From assembly GCA_003220685.1 (NCBI GenBank), contig QHTE01000062.1, positions 77,698-136,641 on the forward strand: DNA of 58,944 nt, written 5' to 3'. The DNA is from Candidatus Rokuibacteriota bacterium (GTDB lineage: Bacteria; Methylomirabilota; Methylomirabilia; Rokubacteriales; CSP1-6). A program made the position numbers and the translations under genes. Below the pieces are notes generated by a model. The model worked only from the letters and a program-made list of their open reading frames with translations, was not told the origin of the DNA and searched no databases. Below are positions 1-8,745 of the stretch, one piece after another (position 1 is the stretch's first letter; each line of letters begins with the position of its first letter).

Positions 1-136
1 ACGCCCGATCTAGTGCGCCAGGTTGTACGGCGCGGCTCCGACACGCCCGCTCTGGTGCGCCCGGTTGCGCGACCCGGCTCCGACACGCTCGATCTAGTGC
101 GCCAGGTTGTACGGCGCGGCTCCGACACGCCCGATC
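1..136. repeat. 42-bp tandem repeat, three copies plus a partial fourth
   Basis: Copies lie at 1-42, 43-84 and 85-126, and a fourth begins at 127 and breaks off after about 10 bases. Copies 1 and 3 differ at a single base, while copy 2 differs from both at several positions, so the pattern is A-B-A and may be part of an 84-bp higher-order repeat. The unit is 14 codons long. One plus-strand frame is open through all copies to a TGA at 142-144, so this could be the tail of a repetitive protein entering from the left. It could equally be a non-coding repeat downstream of hpnG. The window edge prevents a decision. Confidence 0.85.
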
Positions 137-153
137 CGACGCAATGAGCTTCC

Positions 154-831
154 TCATGCGCGCGTTCTCGCGATCTTACCGAGGGCGGCGGCGACGGATT
201 TGAGCGCGGTGGTCGTACCGCTCATCAGCATCATCGCCTCGGGGATCGCGCGCGGCCGCGACAGCACCACGCGCATGGCGCGCGTCGTGCGCACGCGCCC
301 ATCGGGCTCGACGACGGATGCCAGATCGGCGGAGACGCCGCGGCTCGCGCGGTCCGACACGCCGCGGACGACCGCCCCGCGGAGGCCGCGCTTGGCCGCC
401 CACTCGAGGATCGCCGCGGATTCCATGTCGCAGGCGAGGGCGCCCGTCTCGACCCAGAGCCGCGCCTTCTGCTCCGGCGTCGCGACGATCTCCTCGACGG
501 TCACCAGCGTTCCGGCGCGCCTGAGGTCGGGCAGCACGGCCGTCGCGAGTCGCCGCGTGGCGGCCACGACCGCCTCGGGAACAACCAGATCGCCTTCGGC
601 CAGATCCGGCGAGAGCGCGCCGCAGACTCCGGCCGAGATCACCAGCGAGACCGACTCGATCCCGGCGGCCCTGGTGTCGAGATGCACGGCGCGCGGACCG
701 GCGCAGACCAGATCGAGCGCGCCGCCGCGGTAGTGCGGCCAGTCGCGGCCGGCGACACGGACGAGGCTCAGGTGGCGGGCCAGGCTACGCGCCTCGAGGT
801 CGACGGCGGTGACGACGAGGACGCGAGTCAC
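154..831 (-). CDS. hpnG: Hopanoid-associated nucleoside phosphorylase HpnG
   Basis: This 225-residue protein belongs to the PNP/UDP phosphorylase family. It has the SAGVCGAL glycine-rich loop near residue 66 and the CDMESAA ribose/nucleoside-binding motif near residue 135. HpnG removes adenine from adenosyl hopane to give ribosyl hopane, the step after HpnH in C35 hopanoid synthesis. The GTG start at 831 was chosen because it overlaps the upstream stop as GTGA and leads straight into the first beta strand (TRVLVVTAVD). A longer open frame to 909 has no family support. It is the last gene of a leftward operon with hpnH. The family call is firm, and the exact role follows from its neighbours. 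Confidence 0.9.
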   Translation of the reverse strand: MTRVLVVTAVDLEARSLARHLSLVRVAGRDWPHYRGGALDLVCAGPRAVHLDTRAAGIESVSLVISAGVCGALSPDLAEGDLVVPEAVVAATRRLATAVLPDLRRAGTLVTVEEIVATPEQKARLWVETGALACDMESAAILEWAAKRGLRGAVVRGVSDRASRGVSADLASVVEPDGRVRTTRAMRVVLSRPRAIPEAMMLMSGTTTALKSVAAALGKIARTRA

Positions 832-1196
832 GCGCCCCTGGGGGGCGCTGAGCCGGAGCCCTTCTCGGCACGGTCCGCGACCTTGGCCGCTTCCTTCGCG
901 CGCAGCCACGCCGCGTAGGAATTGCCGGCCGCGGTGTCCCGCCCGGTGAACCGGATCGTCCGGATCTCGCGGTAGGAGAGGGTGTGGGGCCCGCCGCCGC
1001 TCAGGTCGAACACCCGCACGAACGGCACGGGCGCGTCGGCGTCGCGGTTGAACAGATAGCCCTCGATCTCGGAGCCGTCGGTCAAGACTACGGTGACATT
1101 GCCCCGGTAGTCGAACGCCTTGTCGACGACGTCGGCGAGGGACAACCCGGGCCCGATCTCGGGCACCCAGCCTTCGAGCGTGGCGCCGTCCGTCAT
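828..1196 (-). CDS. Small conserved-looking protein between hpnH and hpnG
   Basis: This 122-residue protein has no recognised family. Residues 25-75 are rich in short beta strands, with a segment (TVVLTDGSEIEGYL) that looks like an Sm-like or small beta-barrel fold. The C-terminal third is an alanine- and lysine-rich helix. There is no signal peptide or membrane segment, so it is probably cytoplasmic. It starts 13 bases after the hpnH stop, and its own stop overlaps the hpnG start, so it is probably translated together with both. The position suggests a link to hopanoid synthesis, but no function can be read from the sequence. Confidence 0.75.
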   Translation of the reverse strand: MTDGATLEGWVPEIGPGLSLADVVDKAFDYRGNVTVVLTDGSEIEGYLFNRDADAPVPFVRVFDLSGGGPHTLSYREIRTIRFTGRDTAAGNSYAAWLRAKEAAKVADRAEKGSGSAPPRGA

Positions 1197-1209
1197 CCCG
1201 CCGCCCCGC

Positions 1210-2232
1210 TCAGAAACGCCCAGTGACGGTGGCCGCGACCGTGTCGCGGAATCCCCGCCAGGAGCCGAACGTGTGATTCACCGCGGTCGGCTCGTACCCG
1301 CAATGCACCATGCAGTCACGGCACTTCGCGTTGCCGCTGCGCCGGCCGTAGTTCTCCCAGCGGGTCGTCTCGAGCAGATCCTTGAACGTCGCCGCGTAGC
1401 CTTCCTGGAGCAGATAGCAGGGGCGCTGCCAGCCGAAGACGTTGTAGGTCGGATTGCCCCACGGCGTGCACTCGAATTCCTGCTTGCCCATGAGGAATTG
1501 CAGGAAGAGCGGCGACTGGTTGAATCGCCAGCGACGCTTGGGATTCGAGAGGATCTGCGAGAAGAGATCGTGCGCGCGCTGCGTGCGTAGGAAGTGCTCC
1601 TGGTCGGGCGCCTTCGAGTAGCTGTAGCCCGGCGAGATCATCATGCCCTCGACGCCGAGATCCATCATCTCGTCGAAGAACTCGCGCACTCGCAGCGGGC
1701 TCGCGCCGTCGAAGAGCGTCGAGTTGGTCGTCACGCGGAACCCGCGCCGCAGCGCTTCCTTGATCCCCTCCACCGCCTGGTCGTAGACGCCGTCGCGGCA
1801 CACCGCCTCGTCGTGCTCCTCGCGGAGGCCGTCGAGGTGCACGCTGAACGAGAAGTACTTCGACGGCGTGAAGAGACCGGCCGCGAGCTTCTCCTTCAGG
1901 AGGATGGCGTTGGTGCAGAGGTACACGTACTTACGGCGCGCGATGAGTTCTTTGACCAGGCTCCCGATGTCGGGGTACATCAGGGGTTCGCCGCCCGGGA
2001 TCGACACCACCGGCGCGCCGCACTCCTCGACCGCCGCCAGACACTGCTCGACCGTCAGATGCTTCCGCAAGATCTGCGCCGGGTACTGGATCTTGCCGCA
2101 GCCGGCGCAAGCCAGATTGCACCGGAAGAGCGGCTCGAGCATCAGCACGAGCGGGTAGCGTTTACGGCCGGCCAGCTTCTGCCGAACGACATAAGACGCC
2201 ACAGCCCACATCTGTGAAACAGGCAAGCTCAT
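1210..2232 (-). CDS. hpnH: Adenosyl-hopene transferase HpnH (radical SAM)
   Basis: HpnH is a radical SAM enzyme that adds the 5-prime-deoxyadenosyl group to hopene (diploptene), the first step of C35 hopanoid formation. In this 340-residue protein the CxxxCxxC cluster motif is C38, C42 and C45, followed by the SAM-binding GGEP near residue 80. Extra cysteines near the C-terminus (CRDCMVHC) match the family's C-terminal region. The ATG at 2232 was preferred to an upstream in-frame start because it overlaps the preceding stop as ATGA and begins with the typical MSLPVSQM sequence. Its neighbours, hpnG and the cyclase, support the call. Confidence 0.95.
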   Translation of the reverse strand: MSLPVSQMWAVASYVVRQKLAGRKRYPLVLMLEPLFRCNLACAGCGKIQYPAQILRKHLTVEQCLAAVEECGAPVVSIPGGEPLMYPDIGSLVKELIARRKYVYLCTNAILLKEKLAAGLFTPSKYFSFSVHLDGLREEHDEAVCRDGVYDQAVEGIKEALRRGFRVTTNSTLFDGASPLRVREFFDEMMDLGVEGMMISPGYSYSKAPDQEHFLRTQRAHDLFSQILSNPKRRWRFNQSPLFLQFLMGKQEFECTPWGNPTYNVFGWQRPCYLLQEGYAATFKDLLETTRWENYGRRSGNAKCRDCMVHCGYEPTAVNHTFGSWRGFRDTVAATVTGRF

Positions 2233-2969
2233 AAGCGTTGAATCCCTCGGCTCTGCGGACGCACGTCGGCGCCCGGTTTCCGGTGAATGGACCAAACGGA
2301 CAACGCGACTACGACGTGAATGGTCGCACCGATCGCCGCCAGCAGCAACTCACCGATCTGAACCGTCATGGTGAGGTTGAATCCAAGCACGGCGTAGTAT
2401 AACGCGACTCCCGGCCAGATCCGTCGTCCCGAGTGGTGGTCGACCAGGGTCAGGAACAGGCCGATCCCCACCGCCCCCACGACGACCCACCCCGCGAAGT
2501 TCGACAGCGGCACGCCGAAGTACGCGCCCGGTCGTTCGTAGGTGAAGAGCAGCCCGAGGAACCAGCGCTCGCCCCTCACCGCGAGCGGATCGATGACGAC
2601 GTCGAGCGCCATCATGAGCACACCGGCCGCGATCGGCATCGCCCAGCGCGGCGCCGCGCGCCGGGCGAGCGCCGCGCGGGCGAGACAGTACGCCGCGTAG
2701 GCCAGAAAGACGAAGGACAGGGAATCGATGAACGGGACATCGGCGATGAAGAGCTCCTGTCCGCGAGTCAAGCCGGTGTACTGGTACAGCCCGAACGGAA
2801 AGCCAGTGCGCGTGGACGACAGCTCCGCCGCCAGCGCCACGGGCCAGACGCACGCCGTGAACCCGAGCGTGCGCCGCCAGCCGAGATCGACGAAACCGGC
2901 CGCGACGAACACCGCCAGGAACGCGAACACGTACGGCCGGAGCGCGACGGTGCCGACCAGGAGATCCAT
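2229..2969 (-). CDS. CruF-like carotenoid-type integral membrane protein (DUF422 family)
   Basis: This 246-residue protein has about seven hydrophobic segments. The ELSSTRTGFPFG segment near residue 50, followed by YTGL, resembles the DUF422/CruF family of carotenoid hydratases. In known members the protein hydrates the end of an acyclic carotenoid in the membrane. Here it is the first gene of the leftward operon and is translationally coupled to hpnH. No carotenoid gene is visible in the window, so it may instead act on a hopanoid or another polyprenoid. The 44-bp gap to the divergent cyclase gene must hold promoters for both operons. Confidence 0.7.
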   Translation of the reverse strand: MDLLVGTVALRPYVFAFLAVFVAAGFVDLGWRRTLGFTACVWPVALAAELSSTRTGFPFGLYQYTGLTRGQELFIADVPFIDSLSFVFLAYAAYCLARAALARRAAPRWAMPIAAGVLMMALDVVIDPLAVRGERWFLGLLFTYERPGAYFGVPLSNFAGWVVVGAVGIGLFLTLVDHHSGRRIWPGVALYYAVLGFNLTMTVQIGELLLAAIGATIHVVVALSVWSIHRKPGADVRPQSRGIQRL

Positions 2970-3013
2970 TCGAGAGGTTTCCGCAATCGAGTCAGCATGT
3001 TACCATCACGACC

Positions 3014-4915
3014 GTGAGGGACCTGCAGGACGCGATCGAGCGTGCCCAGGCGTACCTGCTCGGCCAACAGGCTCCCGACGGTCACTGGGTCGGTCAGCTC
3101 GAAGCCAACACGACGATCACCTCCGAGCAGCTACTGCTCTGTCATCTCATCGACCAGGTCAATCGCGACCGCCAGACGCGCGCCGTCCCTTATCTCAAGG
3201 CTCAGCAGCTCCCCGACGGCGGCTACAGCCTCTTCGAGGCCGGTCCCGCCAACCTGTCGGCGACGATCAAGGCCTACTTCGCGATGAAGATGGCCGGCGT
3301 CGCGCTGAGCGATCCTGCGATGGTCGCGGCGCGGTCGCTGATCCGCGAGATGGGCGGCCCCGCGAAGGCCGACGTGTTCACGAAGATCTTGCTAGCGCTC
3401 TTCGGCGAATACGACTGGAACGGCGTGCCGACGATGCCGGTCGAGATCATGCTGCTGCCGCGGCCGTTCTTTCTGTTCAACATCTATGAGATCTCGTACT
3501 GGTCGCGGACGGTCCTGGTGCCGCTGCTCGTGCTGCTGGACCGTAAGCCGGTGAAGTGGCTGCCGCCGCATCTCTCGCTCGACGAGCTCTGGCCCGTACC
3601 GCGTGAAGAAACGAGCCTGCGCTTTTCGCGCGTGCCCGAGCCGTTCAGCTGGCGCGGTCTGTTCTGGAAGAGCTTCTTCATCGCCGTCGACGACGGCCTC
3701 AAGATCTGGGAGCGCTTCTCACCGCGCCCGCTACGCCGGCGTGCGATCGAGGCCGCGCGCCTCTGGCTCGAGGAGCGGCTGGCGGGGCCGGGCGGGCTCG
3801 GCGGCATCTATCCGGCGATGGCGAACTCGATCCTGGCGATGCGGCTGCTCGGCTACCCCGACGATCATCCGCTCGTGCTGGGGCAGCTCAAGGAGATCGA
3901 GGCGCTCGCCGTCGAGGAGGGCGACACGCTGCACTACCAGCCCTGCCCCTCGCCGGTGTGGGACACCGCCCTCGCCGTCAACGCCCTCGTCGAGAGCGAT
4001 CTGGCCCCCGATCATCCGGCGCTGCGCCGCGCCTCCGACTGGATGATCGCGCGGCAGGTCCTCGTCCCGGGCGACTGGCAGGTGAAGCGCCCGCACGTGC
4101 AGCCCGGCGGCTGGGCGTTCCAATACGCCAACGATTTCTACCCGGACGTGGACGACACCGCGATGGTCGTGATGGCCCTCGAAAAGGTCCAGGGGCTCGA
4201 CGCCGATCAGGCGCGCACGGCCAAGGAGCGCGGGCTCGGCTGGTTCCTCGGAATGCAGGGCGCCGACGGCGGCTGGGGCTCCTTCGACGCCGACAACAAG
4301 CGGCTCTACCTGAACCACATCCCGTTCGCCGACCACGGGGCGCTGCTCGACCCGTCGACGGAAGACCTGACCGGTCGCGGGCTCGAGCTCCTGGGCACGC
4401 TCGGCTATCGGAAGGACTTCGAGCCCGCCCGGCGCGCGATCGATTTCCTGCGCCACGCGCAGCGACACGACGGGCCGTGGTACGGCCGCTGGGGCGTGAA
4501 CTACATCTACGGCACGTGGTCGGTGCTGCGCGGGCTCGCGGCGATCGGCGTGGACCCCCGGCACGAGTACGTCCAGCGCGCGGTGCGCTGGCTCGAGCGC
4601 CATCAGAACCGCGACGGCGGCTGGGGCGAGACCTGCGAGAGCTACGACGATTACGAGTTCGCCGGCGTGGGCGAGTCGATTCCGAGTCAGACCGCGTGGG
4701 CACTGCTCGGCCTCTTCGCGGCCGGCCGGACGCGCGGCCCGGCCGTCGAGCGCGGCATCAACTATCTGCTGCGGACGCAGCGCGACGACGGCTCGTGGGA
4801 AGACGCGCTCTGGAACGGGACGGGCTTCCCGCGCGTCTTCTATCTCAAGTACCACCTGTACGCCCAGTACTTCCCGCTCTGGGCGCTGGGAATCTACCGC
4901 CGCGCGCATGCTTGA
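3014..4915 (+). CDS. shc: Squalene-hopene cyclase
   Basis: This 633-residue enzyme cyclises squalene to hopene or hopanol at the membrane. The catalytic acid motif DVDD is at residues 378-381. Several QW repeats are present (for example QGADGGW, QNRDGGW and QRDDGSW), as expected for this terpene cyclase family, and the length is normal. The start is GTG at 3014, since no in-frame ATG precedes the conserved N-terminal helix. It heads the rightward operon and overlaps mlaE by 8 bp. No squalene synthesis genes (hpnC, hpnD, hpnE) are in the window, so the substrate must come from genes elsewhere. Confidence 0.97.
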   Translation: MRDLQDAIERAQAYLLGQQAPDGHWVGQLEANTTITSEQLLLCHLIDQVNRDRQTRAVPYLKAQQLPDGGYSLFEAGPANLSATIKAYFAMKMAGVALSDPAMVAARSLIREMGGPAKADVFTKILLALFGEYDWNGVPTMPVEIMLLPRPFFLFNIYEISYWSRTVLVPLLVLLDRKPVKWLPPHLSLDELWPVPREETSLRFSRVPEPFSWRGLFWKSFFIAVDDGLKIWERFSPRPLRRRAIEAARLWLEERLAGPGGLGGIYPAMANSILAMRLLGYPDDHPLVLGQLKEIEALAVEEGDTLHYQPCPSPVWDTALAVNALVESDLAPDHPALRRASDWMIARQVLVPGDWQVKRPHVQPGGWAFQYANDFYPDVDDTAMVVMALEKVQGLDADQARTAKERGLGWFLGMQGADGGWGSFDADNKRLYLNHIPFADHGALLDPSTEDLTGRGLELLGTLGYRKDFEPARRAIDFLRHAQRHDGPWYGRWGVNYIYGTWSVLRGLAAIGVDPRHEYVQRAVRWLERHQNRDGGWGETCESYDDYEFAGVGESIPSQTAWALLGLFAAGRTRGPAVERGINYLLRTQRDDGSWEDALWNGTGFPRVFYLKYHLYAQYFPLWALGIYRRAHA

Positions 4916-5702
4916 GCGGCCGCTCGCCCCGGCGCTGCGCCCCTTCGACGCCGTCGGTGGCTGGACGATCGCGGTGGTCGACTCCCTCGGTCGATTCGGA
5001 ACGTTCTTCGCGGAGGCGCTCGCCGCGCTCGTCACGCCGCCGTTCAAGATCCGGGCGTTCGTCGACCGCATCCACTTCATCGGCTACAACTCGCTGCTGA
5101 TCATCTTCCTGACCGGCGCGTTCACCGGGATGGTGCTCGGGCTCCAGATCTACCTGACCCTGGTCAGGTTCGGCTCGGAGGCCTTTCTCGGCCCGGCCGT
5201 CGCCCTGTCGCTGATCCGCGAGCTCGGCCCGGTGCTGGCGGCCCTGATGGTCACCGGCCGCGCCGGCTCGGCCCTCACGGCCGAGCTCGGCATCATGCGG
5301 ATCACCGAGCAGATCGACGCGCTCACCGTCATGGCCCTGAGCCCGATGCGCTACCTGGCGGCGCCCTCGATCCTGGCCGGGCTCGTCACCTTCCCGCTGA
5401 TGACGGCGCTCTTCGACGTGGTCGGGATCTTCGGCGGCTATCTGGTGGGCGTGAAGCTCCTGGGCCTCTCGGAGGGCACGTACTTCGGCGAGATGCAGAC
5501 CTTCGTCGGCATCGACGACATCATGGTGGGCTTCTGGAAATCGCTCTCGTTCGGCGTCATCGTGACGTGGGTCTGCACCTACAAGGGATTCAACGTCGGC
5601 CACGGCGCCGAGGGGGTGGCGCGGGCGACGACGCAGGCGGTCGTCCTGTCCTCGGTGCTGATCCTCGTGTGGGACTACTTCATGGGATCGGTCCTTCAAT
5701 GA
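4908..5702 (+). CDS. mlaE: ABC transporter permease MlaE
   Basis: This 264-residue inner-membrane protein belongs to the MlaE/YrbE permease family. It has an amphipathic N-terminal segment, about five membrane spans, and the conserved ELGPVLAALMVTGRAGSALTAE-type loop near residue 105. It forms the membrane core of the Mla phospholipid transporter together with MlaF and MlaD. The gene overlaps the cyclase stop by 8 bp, so the two are translationally coupled, and mlaF follows after 6 bp. Direct coupling to the cyclase suggests that the transporter handles hopanoids or lipids trafficked with them. Confidence 0.95.
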   Translation: MLERPLAPALRPFDAVGGWTIAVVDSLGRFGTFFAEALAALVTPPFKIRAFVDRIHFIGYNSLLIIFLTGAFTGMVLGLQIYLTLVRFGSEAFLGPAVALSLIRELGPVLAALMVTGRAGSALTAELGIMRITEQIDALTVMALSPMRYLAAPSILAGLVTFPLMTALFDVVGIFGGYLVGVKLLGLSEGTYFGEMQTFVGIDDIMVGFWKSLSFGVIVTWVCTYKGFNVGHGAEGVARATTQAVVLSSVLILVWDYFMGSVLQ

Positions 5703-5708
5703 CGGCCG

Positions 5709-6446
5709 ATGATTAAGGTCGAAGGGCTGACGAAGTCCTTCGGGCCCCAGAAGGTCCTGCGTGAGCTCTCCCTGGACGTCGCGACCGGCACCATCACCAT
5801 CGTCATCGGCCGGAGCGGCGGTGGGAAATCCGTCTTCCTCAAGCACCTCATCGGCCTGTTTCGGCCCGACGCCGGCCGGATCATGGTGGACGGCGTCGAC
5901 ATCAGCCGGCTGCGCGGACGGGATCTCGACGAGATCCGGCGCACCTACGGCGTCGTCTTCCAGGGCGGCGCGCTCTTCGACTCGATGTCGTGCTTCGACA
6001 ACGTCGCCTTCCCCCTCCGGGAGAAGGTGCGGACGCCGCCGGACGAGCTGGCCAAGCGCGTCGAGGCGGCGCTGGCCCAGGTCGGGCTCGAGGGCGTGGG
6101 CGCCAAGTACCCGGCCGAGATCTCCGGCGGCATGCGCAAGCGCGTGGCCATCGCGCGCGCGCTGGTGACCGAGCCCCAGATCGTGTTCTTCGACGAGCCG
6201 ACGACCGGGCTCGACCCGGTGCTGGTCAACACCATCCACCACCTGATCCTGGACCTCCACCGCCGCTTCCGGTTCACGGCCGTGGTGGTGAGCCATGAGA
6301 TTCCCGAGATCTTCGAGATCGCCGACACGGTCGCCATGCTGCACGAGGGCCGCATCGTCGAGGTCGGACCGCCGGCCGCGATCCAGGGCTCGACGAACCC
6401 GGTCGTTCAGAAATTCATCAAGGGCGAGCCAGACACCGGCTCATAG
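5709..6446 (+). CDS. mlaF: ABC transporter ATP-binding protein MlaF
   Basis: This 245-residue ATPase carries Walker A GRSGGGKS at residues 34-41, the signature SGGMRKR, which is the MlaF variant with Met-Arg-Lys, and Walker B IVFFDEPTTGLDP. It would energise lipid movement through MlaE and MlaD. Length and motif order are normal for the family. It sits between mlaE and mlaD in the same operon. Confidence 0.95.
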   Translation: MIKVEGLTKSFGPQKVLRELSLDVATGTITIVIGRSGGGKSVFLKHLIGLFRPDAGRIMVDGVDISRLRGRDLDEIRRTYGVVFQGGALFDSMSCFDNVAFPLREKVRTPPDELAKRVEAALAQVGLEGVGAKYPAEISGGMRKRVAIARALVTEPQIVFFDEPTTGLDPVLVNTIHHLILDLHRRFRFTAVVVSHEIPEIFEIADTVAMLHEGRIVEVGPPAAIQGSTNPVVQKFIKGEPDTGS

Positions 6447-6464
6447 AGTCCCGGAGGAACGCCG

Positions 6465-6905
6465 ATGGACCGCTCGAGGGTGAACATCGCGGTGGGGATC
6501 TTCGTCATTCTGGGGATCGTGGCGCTCGCGTATCTCTCGATCAGCCTCGGTCAGATCTCGTTCCTGGGCGCGGGCGGGTACAACGTGACCGCCGACTTCC
6601 CGTCGGTGGGCGGGCTCAAGGCCGGCTCGAGCGTAGAGATCGCCGGCGTCGAGATCGGGAGGGTCCAGTCGATCGGCCTGGCCAACTATCAGGCCCGGGT
6701 CACGCTGCGGTTGCAGCCGGGCATCAAGCTGCAGGAGGATTCGATCGCGTCGATCAAGACGAAGGGGCTGATCGGCGAGAAGTACATCCGCATCAGCCCG
6801 GGCGGCTCGGACAAGATCATCGGGCCCAACGGCAAGATCCGCGAGGTCGAGGCGCCCGTTGATTTCGAAGAGTTGCTGTCGAAATATATCTTCGGCAAGG
6901 TGTAG
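6465..6905 (+). CDS. mlaD: MCE-domain lipid-binding protein MlaD
   Basis: This 146-residue protein has one N-terminal membrane anchor (about residues 5-25) and then a single MCE domain in the periplasm. The domain contains the typical GLKAGSSVEIAGVEIGRV strand pair. MlaD forms a hexameric ring on MlaFE that receives lipid at the periplasmic face. A good ribosome-binding site (GGAGG) precedes the ATG. It is slightly short but complete, ending with the usual short C-terminal helix. Confidence 0.93.
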   Translation: MDRSRVNIAVGIFVILGIVALAYLSISLGQISFLGAGGYNVTADFPSVGGLKAGSSVEIAGVEIGRVQSIGLANYQARVTLRLQPGIKLQEDSIASIKTKGLIGEKYIRISPGGSDKIIGPNGKIREVEAPVDFEELLSKYIFGKV

Positions 6906-6921
6906 GGCAGGAGGTTCCTCG

Positions 6922-7563
6922 ATGACTTGGCTCGTCCGAGCGCTCGTGCTCGCCGTGCTACTCCCCGTCGTGCTGGCCGGCCCCCAGCGGGCCTGGGCCG
7001 GCGCGCCGACCGACCAGCTTCGCGCCCAGATCGACAAGGCGGTGAAGATCCTGGATGACCCCGAGCTCAAGAAGGACGGCCGGCAGCGGGAACGCCGGAC
7101 CGCGGTGCGCGAGGTGGCCAACGACATCTTCGACTTCTCCGAGACCGCCAAGCGATCGCTGGCGCGGCACTGGACGCCGCGGACGCAAGCCGAGCGGGAC
7201 GAGTTCGTCGCGCTCTTCAGCGATCTGCTCGAGCGCTCGTACATCGGCAAGATCGAGCTCTACGGCGGGGAGAAAATCCAGTTCGTCGGCGAAAGCATCG
7301 AGGGCGAGGGCGCGGTGGTGCGCACCAAGCTCCTCACCAAGCAAGGCACCGAGATCCCGATCGACTACCGGATGCTCCGCCGGGGCGACAGGTGGCTCGT
7401 CTACGACGTCGTCATCGAGGGCGTCAGCCTCATCTCCAACTACCGCACGCAGTTCAACAAGATCATCACGACCTCTTCCTTCCAGGAGCTCATGAAGAAG
7501 ATGAGGACGAAGCAGGAGGAGTTCCTCGGCGAGGAAAAGCCCAAGCGCACCTCCCGGCAGTAG
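6922..7563 (+). CDS. mlaC: Periplasmic lipid carrier MlaC / HpnM-like
   Basis: This 213-residue protein starts with a signal peptide (MTWLVRALVLAVLLPVVLAG) and matches the MlaC/Ttg2D fold, which carries lipid across the periplasm. The HpnM subfamily of hopanoid clusters is homologous to MlaC, and this context fits HpnM as well as MlaC. The ATG at 6922 was chosen over an upstream in-frame start because it begins the signal peptide and follows an AGGAGG site. The C-terminus is lysine- and arginine-rich. The gap to ino1 is 108 bp, so a separate promoter for the next genes is possible. Confidence 0.92.
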   Translation: MTWLVRALVLAVLLPVVLAGPQRAWAGAPTDQLRAQIDKAVKILDDPELKKDGRQRERRTAVREVANDIFDFSETAKRSLARHWTPRTQAERDEFVALFSDLLERSYIGKIELYGGEKIQFVGESIEGEGAVVRTKLLTKQGTEIPIDYRMLRRGDRWLVYDVVIEGVSLISNYRTQFNKIITTSSFQELMKKMRTKQEEFLGEEKPKRTSRQ

Positions 7564-7671
7564 CCCGGCCGCTCGGCGCAGCACAGCGATGTCCAGAAAA
7601 TTTCCGGCGCCGTGCTAGACTTCTACACGTCAACGCCCCGCTCGACCCGACCCCTATCTGAGGAGGACTCC

Positions 7672-8745
7672 GTGGGAGCCGTCAGAGTCGCGATCATCGG
7701 TGTTGGGAATTGCGCGTCGGCCCTCGTCCAGGGCGTGGAGTACTACCGGAACGCCCCCGACGACAAGTTCATCCCGGGCCTGATGCACCCCCGGCTCGGG
7801 GGCTACCACGTCGGCGACATCGAGTTCTCCGCGGCCTTCGACATCGACGAGCGCAAGGTCGGCCGGGACCTCAGCGAAGCCATCTTCCAGGCGCCCAACA
7901 ACACGGTTCGCTTCGCCGACGTCAAGCCGCTCGGCGTGCCGGTCCAGCGCGGGATGACGCACGACGGCCTCGGGCACTACCTCTCGCAGATGATCAAGAA
8001 GGCGCCGGGGTCGACCGCCGACATCGCGGGCACCCTGCGCGACACGCGCACCAACATCGTCGTCAACTTCCTGCCGGTCGGCAGCGAAATGGCGACGAAG
8101 TGGTACGTCGAGCAGATTCTCGACGCCGGCTGCGCGTTCGTGAACTGCATCCCGGTGTTCATCGCCCGCGAGTCCTACTGGCGCCGCCGCTTCGAGGAGC
8201 GCGGCCTGCCGGTGGTCGGCGACGACGTGAAGTCGCAGGTGGGCGCGACGATCATCCACCGCGTGCTCACGAAGCTCTACAACGACCGCGGCGTGCGGCT
8301 CGACCGCACGAGCCAGCTGAACTTCGGCGGCAACACCGACTTCTACAACATGCTCGAGCGCGACCGGCTGACCTCGAAGAAGATCTCGAAGACGGACTCG
8401 GTCCGGTCGCAGCTCAGCCACGAGCTGGCCGCCGACGCGGTGCACATCGGTCCGAGTGACTACGTGCCGTGGCTCGCGGATCGGAAGTGGGCGCACATCC
8501 GGCTCGAGGGCTCCGGCTTCGGCGATCAGCCCATCAACGTCGAGCTCAAGCTCGAGGTCTGGGACTCGCCCAATTCCGCCGGCGTCGTCATCGACGCCAT
8601 CCGGGCTTGCAAGCTCGCGCTCGATCGTGGGATCAAGGGGGCCCTCTACGCGCCGTCGGCGTACCTGATGAAGTCACCCCCCGAGCAGTGGGCCGACGAC
8701 GCCGCCCGGCAGCGGCTCGAGCGGTTCATCGCCGGCGACGAGTAG
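7672..8745 (+). CDS. ino1: Inositol-3-phosphate synthase
   Basis: This 357-residue enzyme converts glucose-6-phosphate to 1D-myo-inositol-3-phosphate with NAD. It is close to the short actinobacterial Ino1 form: it has the NAD-binding [16 protein letters not shown] segment, the VNFLPVGSE loop, [28 protein letters not shown] and the C-terminal [11 protein letters not shown]. The GTG at 7672 follows an AGGAGG site and begins the Rossmann fold. It sits between mlaC and hpnN, with hpnN starting at the base after its stop. This placement suggests an inositol-derived lipid head group, which is an inference. Confidence 0.93.
   Translation: MGAVRVAIIGVGNCASALVQGVEYYRNAPDDKFIPGLMHPRLGGYHVGDIEFSAAFDIDERKVGRDLSEAIFQAPNNTVRFADVKPLGVPVQRGMTHDGLGHYLSQMIKKAPGSTADIAGTLRDTRTNIVVNFLPVGSEMATKWYVEQILDAGCAFVNCIPVFIARESYWRRRFEERGLPVVGDDVKSQVGATIIHRVLTKLYNDRGVRLDRTSQLNFGGNTDFYNMLERDRLTSKKISKTDSVRSQLSHELAADAVHIGPSDYVPWLADRKWAHIRLEGSGFGDQPINVELKLEVWDSPNSAGVVIDAIRACKLALDRGIKGALYAPSAYLMKSPPEQWADDAARQRLERFIAGDE

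Noticed and set aside
3731..5080. Long minus-strand open frame (449 codons) antisense to the cyclase
   Set aside because: It is a GC-rich shadow of the cyclase, with no family match, and it is rich in Arg, Glu and His as expected for antisense frames.
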